Positions 1 to 8,843 of a stretch of 64,000 bases of DNA are shown piece by piece (position 1 is the first letter of the stretch; each line of letters begins with the position of its first letter). The position numbers and the translations under genes are program-made. Location of the stretch: NCBI RefSeq assembly GCF_022812285.1, contig NZ_CP093300.1, positions 1,488,001 through 1,552,000 on the forward strand, read 5' to 3'. Below the pieces are notes generated by a model that saw nothing but the letters and a program-made list of their open reading frames with translations, searched no databases and had not been told where the DNA came from. Origin of the DNA: Alkalihalobacillus sp. LMS39. Lineage in GTDB: Bacteria > Bacillota > Bacilli > Bacillales > Bacillaceae_F.

Positions 1-1230
<1,230 letters not shown>

Positions 1231-1268
1231 CTACTTACAGATACGATAGGAGAACTACATAGTTGTTG

Positions 1269-1381
1269 TCAAGCGTTTGCATAAAATAAAAACCGTAATA
1301 TCTGTTAAAATAGGTTGATAGGATAAGAGTCTTGTGTTTATAATAAGTAAAAAGAACTACTTCGTTTGCGCAAACGATTTC
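1269..1381. promoter_or_regulatory. Divergent control region with MalR/CcpA-type operators
   Basis: Two LacI-family-like operators lie between the neopullulanase and the chemotaxis gene. TCAAGCGTTTGC at 1269-1280 (complement GCAAACGCTTGA) and GCAAACGATTTC at 1370-1381 both fit the local motif GCAAnCGnTTkC with at most one mismatch. The second overlaps a perfect 14-bp palindrome CGTTTGCGCAAACG (1363-1376). The same motif recurs before malE and before the amylase gene. Binding by the MalR product at 7275-8306 is inferred; CcpA binding to cre-like sequence is an alternative. Confidence 0.7.
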
Positions 1382-1407
1382 GTATTCATTTTTGAGGGGG
1401 AAACAAC

Positions 1408-3189
1408 ATGTGGAAAACGGTAAAAAAGAAAATGGAACAACAAACGAAAAGGTTTGAGGAGAGAAAATTTTCGATAAACTCGCTTAAAAGTAAACGCTTT
1501 CCTTTGGTATTCAAACTATTAATTGTTGTCATCGGGATTGTATTGATTAGTTCTATTTCTGGTGTGTTTCTGCTAGCAAGTAATAATACGGTCCAAAAAG
1601 AGGTACAAAATTTAAATCAACTAACTTCAACAAAAGACCAGTATACAAATATTAATAACAGTATTAATCAAATTGGATTAATTCAATATGATTTATTGAC
1701 TGATGGTTATACTGATACAAGAGTTAGGGTTTTAAAAGAAGAAATTGAGAAAGTAGATGCGGAACTTAAAGATATTGAAGAATTTATGACGCAAAGTGAT
1801 GATATTGCTAGTTACTATAACCATCTTCAATCCGGGTTTGACCAATTTGTATACATATATGAAAACCTATTGGCGGAACCTTTTGTGGGAGAAAGAGCAA
1901 ATCGAGTTAGAGTCGATGCTTCGCAAAGAATAACAAAAGCGCTACAAACAACAGAAGGGGCTCATTCAAGGATTCAGCCGTACTTCGATAATGCATTTGA
2001 TGAAAATGTCGGGGTTGTGAATGAAGCGCTCAAAAGAAATCAACAGACGCTGTTTGTAACGGTGATTAGTATTGGGCTTGTATCTCTTATTATCTTAGTT
2101 TTATTTGCAAAAAATTTAAACGCAGGAATATCGCTTATCCTTAAAAGAATTGAAGCTTATCGAAATGGTGATTTTACATTTGATGCTAAAATGACAAGAC
2201 GTGATGAAATTTGGGACATTAATGAAGGTTTAAAAACAATGGCTGACCAATTAACAGATTCATTACACTCTAATATAAAAGCGAGCGAGGAAATGCTTGT
2301 TGTTTCCAATGATGTAACGAATCGAGCAAAACTAAACCAAGAAGCAACCGGGAAAATTGAAGAGTTGGCTGGATTATTCCGCCAAGATGCGCAAAAGCAA
2401 TTAGACCATGCAACATCAATATCAGCTGTTACTGAGCAATCTTCGGTTAGCTCACAAGAAATTGAATATGCGGCAATGTCCATAAATAAGAAAATGGTTG
2501 AAATGAACGAAGGAGCAAAAGGTGGCTCATCTCAAATGGTTGAAATGAGTGAAACGATAAAAGCTGCTTCTGAAGAAACGAAAGCACTATCTCAAAATAT
2601 GAGAGAAGTCGTTTCAAGTATGGATGAGGTTTCTAAATTTATGACCGATATTGAAGGAATAACAGGTCAAACGAATTTGCTTGCTTTAAATGCTTCGATT
2701 GAAGCAGCAAGGGCCGGCGAAGCAGGGAAAGGATTTTCTGTAGTCGCAAATGAAATCCGGAATTTATCAAATCAAACAAATTCATTTTCAGAGCAAATTA
2801 AAACCATTATTTTACGAACGCAAGGGAATACAGTTCAATTTATGGAACAGTTTGCAACTTTCGAGCAAATCGTGCAATCGGTTGTCTCTACATCTGATGA
2901 AGTGCGAGAAATATTTAATGAAATCAGTAAAAAAGGTTCAAACTTATCAGTTGAGAACAAAGAAATAACCGAAGCAATTCAAGCGATTTCAACAGGTTTG
3001 CAAGAAGTGGCAGCTTCTACTGAAGATTTAGTAGAATCAGCTTCCGTTCTAGTTGAAAGATCCGAAGAAATAACAGCTTGCACAACAGAGCAAATCACAG
3101 TTTCAGGTGATTTAGTTGGGGATATGAACCGTTTGGAAGCTGTTGCAAATAAAGTGAAAGAGAGTACGAAAAAGTTCACAATTAATTAA
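1408..3189 (+). CDS. Methyl-accepting chemotaxis protein
   Basis: Transmembrane chemoreceptor of 593 aa that would signal through CheA/CheW. The N-terminal tail of about 34 residues is basic. A first membrane helix (about 35-54) is followed by an extracytoplasmic sensor domain (about 55-212), a second helix (about 213-233), HAMP (about 234-290) and a cytoplasmic signalling coiled coil. The highly conserved hairpin tip ([20 protein letters not shown]) starts near residue 421. GAGGGGG precedes the ATG. It lies directly upstream of malE, behind a LacI-type operator, which suggests that its ligand is maltodextrin or maltodextrin-loaded MalE. That link is inferred from position; the sensor domain itself was not recognised. 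Confidence 0.9.
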   Translation: MWKTVKKKMEQQTKRFEERKFSINSLKSKRFPLVFKLLIVVIGIVLISSISGVFLLASNNTVQKEVQNLNQLTSTKDQYTNINNSINQIGLIQYDLLTDGYTDTRVRVLKEEIEKVDAELKDIEEFMTQSDDIASYYNHLQSGFDQFVYIYENLLAEPFVGERANRVRVDASQRITKALQTTEGAHSRIQPYFDNAFDENVGVVNEALKRNQQTLFVTVISIGLVSLIILVLFAKNLNAGISLILKRIEAYRNGDFTFDAKMTRRDEIWDINEGLKTMADQLTDSLHSNIKASEEMLVVSNDVTNRAKLNQEATGKIEELAGLFRQDAQKQLDHATSISAVTEQSSVSSQEIEYAAMSINKKMVEMNEGAKGGSSQMVEMSETIKAASEETKALSQNMREVVSSMDEVSKFMTDIEGITGQTNLLALNASIEAARAGEAGKGFSVVANEIRNLSNQTNSFSEQIKTIILRTQGNTVQFMEQFATFEQIVQSVVSTSDEVREIFNEISKKGSNLSVENKEITEAIQAISTGLQEVAASTEDLVESASVLVERSEEITACTTEQITVSGDLVGDMNRLEAVANKVKESTKKFTIN

Positions 3190-3249
3190 AAAAAAATTTA
3201 AAAAAGCATTGTTATTTATAAATATAGGCGCTATAATGTAAATAAATAG

Positions 3250-3315
3250 TGCAAGCGATTTCATAGAACATCTATCGAATCGCAATTTTTTTAAAAGACT
3301 GTGCAAGCGGTTGCC
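3250..3315 (+). promoter_or_regulatory. Tandem MalR/cre-type operators upstream of malE
   Basis: GCAAGCGATTTC at 3251-3262 (within TGCAAGCGATTTCA, a full match to the cre pattern TGNAANCGNWNNCA) and GCAAGCGGTTGC at 3303-3314 lie 52 bp apart, about five helical turns. Both fit the operator motif seen at the neopullulanase and amylase promoters. They precede malE by 104-168 bp, so malE probably has its own promoter in addition to any read-through from the chemoreceptor gene. Confidence 0.75.
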
Positions 3316-3418
3316 TAATAGGTAGATAGGTAGAGCTTATAGTATTTTAAAAAAACACTTGGGTATTATACTCAGTGAGATGCATTGTTTAACACAAAAA
3401 AATTAGGGGGAAAAGAAC

Positions 3419-4708
3419 ATGTTTAAGAAATCTTCATTTTTAACATTGTTGGTAATGTTACTCATCTCCATGGTTTTAGTTGCTTGTGGTGGAGATGATG
3501 CAGAAGAAACACCTGCACCAACAGAGCCTGGTGATGACCAAGAGCAAGTAGCTGAAGGGGATGCTCCTGAAAAGCCTGAATCATTAACAATTTGGGTTAA
3601 TGACAATGAAGGACAATTAGCAGCTACAAATCAAATCATTGAGAATTATACGGAAGAAACAGGAATTAATATTGAAGTCGTTCCAATGAACTTTGATGAC
3701 CAAGTTGATAATCTTTCATTAGATGGTCCAGCTGGTCAAGGTCCAGATGTATTTATGAATCCTCATGATAGAACTGGTGGAATCACTTTACAAGGGTTAG
3801 CAGCAGAGTTAAATATTCCAGAAGAAGTAGCTAATACTTACTTCCAAAATGCTTATGAGTCTTTCCAAATTGATGGGGAGCAATATGGAGTACCTATTAA
3901 AGTTGAAACATACGCTTTATACTATAATAAAGAACATTTAGAAGAAGTTCCAGAAACAATGGCTGAGTTAATGGAATTCGCGAAAGACTTCACTCAAGGA
4001 GACCAATATGGATTCCTTGCCAATCCTGGAGACCTTTACTTCATGAAACCATTCTTAACTGGTCCTGGTGGATATATTTTCGGTGGAGAAGCTGGTGCGC
4101 TTGATGCTTCTGACATTGGTTTAAACAATGATGGTGCTGTTGAAGGTGGACAATTAATTCAATCATGGGTTACTGATGGTTTAATGCCTGCAGATATGAA
4201 CTTAGATAACGCTGCAGCAATTTTTGAAGATGGTAGAGCAGCAACAATTCTAAATGGACCATGGGCACTTAACGGTTTCCGTGATGCTCTTGGAGATAAC
4301 TTAGGAGTTGCTCCATTACCGAAGTTTGATAATGGTGAAGTTCCTGATACATTCTCAGGTAATCATGGATGGTTTGTTTCTGCATTCTCTGATAACACAT
4401 ATTGGGCAACTGACTTCATTATCTATTTAACAAATGAAGCAAGCCAACAAATTTGGTTTGAAGTTGCTGGGGAAATTCCTGCTAACCAATCTGTAGCAGA
4501 ATCAGATTTAGTAGCAAATGATGAGCATATTGCAGGTTTTGTTGAGCAGTTAGCATTTGCTGAGCCAATGCCGAATATCCCAGAAATGTCTCAAGTTTGG
4601 GGACCAATGAATGATTCACTTCAATTAATTTTACAAGGTGAAGATGTTCAAGAAATCCTAGACGAGGCAGTAGATCAAATTCACGAAGAAATTGCGTTAC
4701 AGCAATAA
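3419..4708 (+). CDS. malE: Maltodextrin ABC transporter substrate-binding lipoprotein
   Basis: Extracellular binding protein of 429 aa (MalE/MdxE family) that would capture maltodextrins and deliver them to MalFG. It has a lipoprotein signal with lipobox LVAC and the lipidated Cys at residue 23, then an acidic Glu/Pro/Asp-rich linker typical of alkaliphile surface proteins. The solute-binding domain (SBP_bac_8 type) includes TIWVNDNEGQ and the GPDVFMNPHD motif. AGGGGGAAA precedes the ATG. The ATPase component (MsmX/MalK-like) is not encoded here, as in B. subtilis, where a shared ATPase works in trans. A strong hairpin after the gene should leave it expressed above malFG. Confidence 0.93.
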   Translation: MFKKSSFLTLLVMLLISMVLVACGGDDAEETPAPTEPGDDQEQVAEGDAPEKPESLTIWVNDNEGQLAATNQIIENYTEETGINIEVVPMNFDDQVDNLSLDGPAGQGPDVFMNPHDRTGGITLQGLAAELNIPEEVANTYFQNAYESFQIDGEQYGVPIKVETYALYYNKEHLEEVPETMAELMEFAKDFTQGDQYGFLANPGDLYFMKPFLTGPGGYIFGGEAGALDASDIGLNNDGAVEGGQLIQSWVTDGLMPADMNLDNAAAIFEDGRAATILNGPWALNGFRDALGDNLGVAPLPKFDNGEVPDTFSGNHGWFVSAFSDNTYWATDFIIYLTNEASQQIWFEVAGEIPANQSVAESDLVANDEHIAGFVEQLAFAEPMPNIPEMSQVWGPMNDSLQLILQGEDVQEILDEAVDQIHEEIALQQ

Positions 4709-4713
4709 TTGAT

Positions 4714-4749
4714 AAATGTGGAAGGGGGTCTCTTCCTTCCACATTTTTT
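4714..4749 (+). terminator. Hairpin/attenuator between malE and malF
   Basis: A perfect 12-bp stem (AAATGTGGAAGG 4714-4725 with CCTTCCACATTT 4735-4746), a 9-nt loop and a run of T to 4749 form a good intrinsic terminator inside the operon. It would let malE mRNA exceed malFG mRNA. The malF ribosome site starts 15 nt further on. Confidence 0.8.
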
Positions 4750-4778
4750 ATTTATGTAATAAAGAGGAGGGAGCTTAC

Positions 4779-6080
4779 GTGTCAAATACAAGTGCTGATG
4801 ATAAAAAAGACAAAAGAAAAAGCGTTCTAATAGCTACCCTATTATCAGTCCTGTTCCCTGGGCTAGGTCAATTTTTTAACCGTAGATTTATAAAAGGTGC
4901 AATCTTCTTTTTGTTTGCTGCATCTTTTTTAATTTCACTAAATGGCTTTATTGCTCAAGGATTTTGGGGGATTGTCACATTAGGAACAGATCCAGCAATA
5001 CATGATTCTCGCTTTTTAATTATTAATGGTATTTTAGCGATTTTCTTAACGATATTTTATCTGTTTATATATGGATGGAATATTAAAGATGCACGTAGCG
5101 ATGCTGAGCGATTAGCAAAAGGTTGGGTTATCCCATCTATTCGAGAATCTTTCCATAATTCATATGATAAAGCTTTTCCGTACTTTTTAGTTTTACCAGG
5201 TTTCTTTATGCTATTGCTCACAGTTGTACTCCCGTTATTATTTTTAGTGTTTGTAGGGTTTACGAACTATAGTAGATATAATGCACCTCCACGGAATTTA
5301 TTAGATTGGGTTGGATTTGAAAACTTTCTACAATTAGCAACAGTTCCGATTTGGCGTGAAACGTTTATATCCGTGTTATCTTGGACATTGATTTGGACAT
5401 TTGTTGCTACAACGATTCAAATTGTTTTAGCGTTATTTTTAGCTATAATCGTTAATGACCATAGAGTTCGTTTCAAAAAGCTAATTCGTACTGTTTTTAT
5501 ACTTCCTTGGGCAGTTCCAGGATTTGTGTCGATTTTGATTTTCTCAGCGTTGTTCCACGAAAGTTTTGGAGCGATTAACCGAGACGTCATTCAACCGATT
5601 TTTGGATCAAATATCCCTTGGATGTCGGACCCGAACTGGACGAGAACGGCCATTATTATGATTCAAGTTTGGCTCGGATTCCCTTATGTATTTGCTTTGT
5701 TCACAGGTGTATTGCAAAGTGTGTCAAAAGATTGGTATGAAGCAGCTGATATTGATGGCGCTAATGCTTGGCAGAAGTTCCGTCAAATTACGTTGCCACA
5801 CGTCTTATTTGCAACAGCACCACTATTAATCATGCAGTATTCATTTAACTTTAATAACTTTAATATTATTTACTTGTTTAATGAAGGTGGCCCAGCTGTA
5901 CGAGGTCAAAACGCCGGTGGTACAGATATCTTGATTTCATGGGTTTATAGTTTAACATTTGAAAATCAACAATTCGGAATGGCTGCTGTAGTATCTGTAA
6001 TTATGGGATTATTCGTTGCAACATTTGCATTCTTCCAATTCAGAAGATCACGTTCGTTTAAAGAGGAGGGACAAATCTAA
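4779..6080 (+). CDS. malF: Maltodextrin ABC transporter permease MalF
   Basis: Inner-membrane permease of 433 aa (MdxF-like). The GTG start at 4779 follows AGAGGAGGGAG, so a longer reading from 4716 is unlikely: it would begin inside the terminator hairpin. The N-terminal part has a PGLGQFFNRRFIKG turn and two or three extra membrane segments, as in MdxF. The C-terminal part carries the binding-protein-dependent transport domain with the EAA loop (EAADIDGANAWQKFRQITLP). The stop overlaps the malG start by one base, indicating translational coupling. Confidence 0.93.
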   Translation: MSNTSADDKKDKRKSVLIATLLSVLFPGLGQFFNRRFIKGAIFFLFAASFLISLNGFIAQGFWGIVTLGTDPAIHDSRFLIINGILAIFLTIFYLFIYGWNIKDARSDAERLAKGWVIPSIRESFHNSYDKAFPYFLVLPGFFMLLLTVVLPLLFLVFVGFTNYSRYNAPPRNLLDWVGFENFLQLATVPIWRETFISVLSWTLIWTFVATTIQIVLALFLAIIVNDHRVRFKKLIRTVFILPWAVPGFVSILIFSALFHESFGAINRDVIQPIFGSNIPWMSDPNWTRTAIIMIQVWLGFPYVFALFTGVLQSVSKDWYEAADIDGANAWQKFRQITLPHVLFATAPLLIMQYSFNFNNFNIIYLFNEGGPAVRGQNAGGTDILISWVYSLTFENQQFGMAAVVSVIMGLFVATFAFFQFRRSRSFKEEGQI

Positions 6081-6919
6081 TGAGCAGAAAAACAAAATCA
6101 ATTATGCAACTCACTGGGATATATATCATTATTGCGATTATGTTCGTTGTGATTTTATATCCAATTGCCTGGACATTAGGTGCGTCATTTAACCCTTCTC
6201 CAAGCTTAGTTACAGCTTCATTAATTCCAAACAATGCTTCTTTGATCCATTATGAGTGGTTATTTGGTGAAAATAGTCGGTATTTAACATGGTATTGGAA
6301 TACGGTAAAAGTCGCGACTGCGAATTCAATCATCGCAACATTCTTGATTGCTCTTGTGGCATATGCTTTTTCTCGCTACCGATTTGTGGGAAGGAAAAAT
6401 GGTATGTATATGTTTTTACTTTTGCAAATGTTCCCTGCCATCATGGGGATGGTTGCCCTATATATTATGTTAAGTGTTTTTGGATTATTAAATAGTTTGT
6501 TAGGCTTAACGTTAATTTACATTGGTACGGCGATTCCGTTAAATGCCTTCTTAGTAAAAGGATATTTTGATACGATTCCACGCGAGTTAGATGAATCTGC
6601 AAAATTAGATGGAGCAGGCCATTTCCGAATTTTCTTTACGATAATGCTTCCACTTGCCAAACCGATCATTGCGGTTGTTGCGTTATTTAATTTTATGGGA
6701 CCATTCATGGATTTCATTTTGCCAAGGATTTTACTACGAACACCTGAAAATTTCACATTAGCTTTAGGATTATACAACTTAGTTAATGATAGCTACGCTT
6801 CTGACTTTAGTCGTTTCGCAGCTGGATCTATTTTAGTTGCTATCCCAATTGCAGCAGTATTCTTATTTTTACAACGTTACCTTATTACAGGTCTTTCTTC
6901 TGGAGCGACGAAAGGGTAA
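6080..6919 (+). CDS. malG: Maltodextrin ABC transporter permease MalG
   Basis: Second permease subunit, 279 aa, with six predicted membrane helices and the EAA loop (DESAKLDGAGHFRIFFTIMLP). It pairs with MalF to form the channel for maltodextrins. AAAGAGGAGGGAC precedes the ATG, which overlaps the malF stop (TAATG). The length matches the MalG/MdxG family. Confidence 0.93.
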   Translation: MSRKTKSIMQLTGIYIIIAIMFVVILYPIAWTLGASFNPSPSLVTASLIPNNASLIHYEWLFGENSRYLTWYWNTVKVATANSIIATFLIALVAYAFSRYRFVGRKNGMYMFLLLQMFPAIMGMVALYIMLSVFGLLNSLLGLTLIYIGTAIPLNAFLVKGYFDTIPRELDESAKLDGAGHFRIFFTIMLPLAKPIIAVVALFNFMGPFMDFILPRILLRTPENFTLALGLYNLVNDSYASDFSRFAAGSILVAIPIAAVFLFLQRYLITGLSSGATKG

Positions 6920-7160
6920 CAAAATAAGTGAGAAAAATAAATTAGTATGGAATGAAGGATTTCTTTTATAAGAAACGACCAACGCGATAGGAGTATGGGA
7001 TTCGATATGCCATAAAGTGAGTATGGTGAAGGCAATAAAAAAATAAATGCCTTGTTTCTTATAAATCAATATAGTATGTTCAATTTGAACGGAATCAACT
7101 ACTGAAACTTTCATTCACATTTTTACCCGATACAGTGAGTGTTTTTGATAAATGTAAGGA
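6920..7160. other. Intergenic stretch malG-malR, no gene seen
   Basis: No convincing coding region. It holds an AAGGCA...TGCCTT inverted repeat near 7030-7053 without a T-run, and a 13-bp palindrome GTTCAATTTGAAC at 7078-7090 of unknown meaning. Confidence 0.4.
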
Positions 7161-7190
7161 AAAGAAAGTCGTATAAACGGCTTTCTTTTT
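7161..7190 (+). terminator. Intrinsic terminator before malR
   Basis: AAAGAAAGTCG (7161-7171) pairs with CGGCTTTCTTT (7178-7188) with one G-U pair, then T's. It probably ends the malEFG transcript. A candidate malR -10 (TATAAT, 7219-7224) follows. Confidence 0.7.
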
Positions 7191-7274
7191 ACTACTAGGT
7201 AAAAAAGTAACAATTGTTTATAATTAGAAGAAACGCTAAAATATAAGAAGAATGTTTGAGAAGGAGAGATACCG

Positions 7275-8306
7275 ATGGCGATCACAATAAAAGATGTTGC
7301 AAAACGAGCCAATGTTGCTCCGTCAACGGTATCACGAGTCATTGCAAATAGTTCCAGAATCAGTGAAAAGACAAAAGAGCGCGTGCGAGAGGCAATGCAG
7401 GAGCTTGGATATCACCCGAATTTTAATGCTCGAAGTTTGGCAAATAAGTCGACGAGTACATTAGGGATTGTGATGCCAAACTCGGCAAAAATTGCCTTTC
7501 AAAATCCGTTTTTCCCAGAAGTTATCCGTGGAATCACAGCAAAAGCACACCAGGAAAACTATGGGTTATATTTATCAACAGGTCAGACTGAGGATGAAAT
7601 CCTTGATGAAGTAATGGAGATGGTCCATAGTCGCCGTGTTGATGGAATAATGCTTTTGTATTCTAGAGTAGATGACAAAGTGATGCCATTTTTAATAGAA
7701 CAAAACTTTCCTTTTACATTAATAGGTCGTCCATACCATAATAATGAGTCAGCGGTTACCTTTGTAAATAATGATAATTTCAAGGCGGCCAAAATGGTGA
7801 CGGAATATTTAATTTTGCTAGGTCATGAAAAGATAGCTTTTGTTGGGGGTAATTTAGACTATGTCGTAACATTAGACCATATGGAAGGCTATAAACAAGC
7901 ATTAAAAAATGCCAATATTCCTCTAACAACAGATTATGTTGTTCACCATGATGAAGTTGAAGAGGGTGGACAAGATGCCATTATTGAGTTAATGTCACTT
8001 GAACAAAGGCCAACAGCCATCGTTGTCGTTGATGATATTATGAGTTTCGGTGTATTACGGATGTTAAATGATATGGGAGTGAATGTGCCAGACGATTTAT
8101 CTCTCGTTAGCTTCAATAATGTCATGATCTCTGAACTGTCCTCGCCACCGATGACAACTGTTGATATTCATATTTATGATTTAGGCTACCGAGCAACCGA
8201 TTTGCTAATTGATAAAATTAAACATCCTGAACAAGAAGCGAAAAAACTAATTATTCCTCATAAATTAGTAAAACGACAAACATGTAAAAAGTATACAAAA
8301 AGTTAA
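7275..8306 (+). CDS. malR: LacI-family transcriptional regulator of maltodextrin genes
   Basis: Repressor/regulator of 343 aa. The N-terminal LacI helix-turn-helix and hinge are clear (ITIKDVAKRANVAPSTVSRV, residues 3-22, then LGYHPNFNARSLANK). The rest is a periplasmic-binding-like sugar-sensing core. AGAAGGAGAG precedes the ATG. It sits between the malEFG operon and the wall-anchored amylase, both of which have LacI-type operators, so MalR/MdxR function is the natural inference. No such operator was seen before malR itself. The effector sugar is not evident. Confidence 0.88.
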   Translation: MAITIKDVAKRANVAPSTVSRVIANSSRISEKTKERVREAMQELGYHPNFNARSLANKSTSTLGIVMPNSAKIAFQNPFFPEVIRGITAKAHQENYGLYLSTGQTEDEILDEVMEMVHSRRVDGIMLLYSRVDDKVMPFLIEQNFPFTLIGRPYHNNESAVTFVNNDNFKAAKMVTEYLILLGHEKIAFVGGNLDYVVTLDHMEGYKQALKNANIPLTTDYVVHHDEVEEGGQDAIIELMSLEQRPTAIVVVDDIMSFGVLRMLNDMGVNVPDDLSLVSFNNVMISELSSPPMTTVDIHIYDLGYRATDLLIDKIKHPEQEAKKLIIPHKLVKRQTCKKYTKS

Positions 8307-8320
8307 TATTTACTAAGTTA

Positions 8321-8345
8321 AGCTGTCGAAAAATCGGCAGCTTTT
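8321..8345 (+). terminator. malR terminator
   Basis: AGCTGTCG (8321-8328) pairs with CGGCAGCT (8335-8342) and is followed by TTTT. Confidence 0.8.
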
Positions 8346-8406
8346 TAATTGTTTAAGAAACTATAAAATAGTCGACATTCGACCTTATATTCTTAGATGT
8401 AAGTAA

Positions 8407-8587
8407 GCGGCCATGAAAACCGTTATCTGTGAACATTGCTAGCGTTTTGGAACGTTGGTGGACACAGGAGCAGCTAATCGTAATATATCGCCAGGACTTG
8501 AGTGGCTTTTGCGTGAATAAGCGCTCCTGTGGCCGCTAAAAAACAGAAACCCTTATCATGTTCACAAATAACGGCTGCTCTGGCCGC
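8407..8587 (+). repeat. Family A structured repeat, copy A1
   Basis: This 181-bp element also occurs, at the same length, at 13209-13389 and 35653-35833. The ends pair: GCGGCCA (8407-8413) with TGGCCGC (8581-8587). After a symmetric 6/6 internal loop, CCGTTATCTGTGAACAT (8420-8436) pairs with ATGTTCACAAATAACGG (8558-8574) with one mismatch. Inside, CACAGGAGC (8463-8471) pairs with GCTCCTGTG (8523-8531). Nothing in it codes for protein. It may be a MITE-like element, a structured RNA or a DNA site. The flank ACTATAAAATAGTCGAC (8360-8376) is shared with copy A3. Confidence 0.9.
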
Positions 8588-8718
8588 AAAAATGATAGAT
8601 GTGGAATCAATGGAACCTTGAATTTGTTCTCACGTTGGGCTATGTACGTGCTCTTCTTGTAAATACTTTTGTAAAAATCATTGCTACGAAAGCGGTTTTA
8701 TGATAAATTTGAATTAGC

Positions 8719-8797
8719 GAAAACGATTGCATAAATCGTTGTGCAAACTACATTGTGCACATTGCTTATTTTTTATCACAATAATGCAATCGTTTGC
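8719..8797 (+). promoter_or_regulatory. Paired MalR-type operators upstream of the amylase gene
   Basis: GAAAACGATTGC (8719-8730) and GCAATCGTTTGC (8786-8797) both fit the window's GCAAnCGnTTkC operator motif (one and no mismatch). They lie 67 bp apart, 47-125 bp before the amylase ATG. The spacing would suit a repression loop or one activating and one blocking site. The start at 8844 is chosen partly because an earlier start would run through these sites. Confidence 0.75.
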
Positions 8798-8843
8798 ACT
8801 ATTTTTGTTTTTTTTTATTCTTATAACTGAAAGGGGTTTCAAA

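Noticed and set aside
8727-8843. N-terminal extension of the amylase from an upstream ATG
   Set aside because: The stretch contains both LacI-type operators and no ribosome site; the ATG at 8844 has GAAAGGGGT and opens a normal signal peptide.
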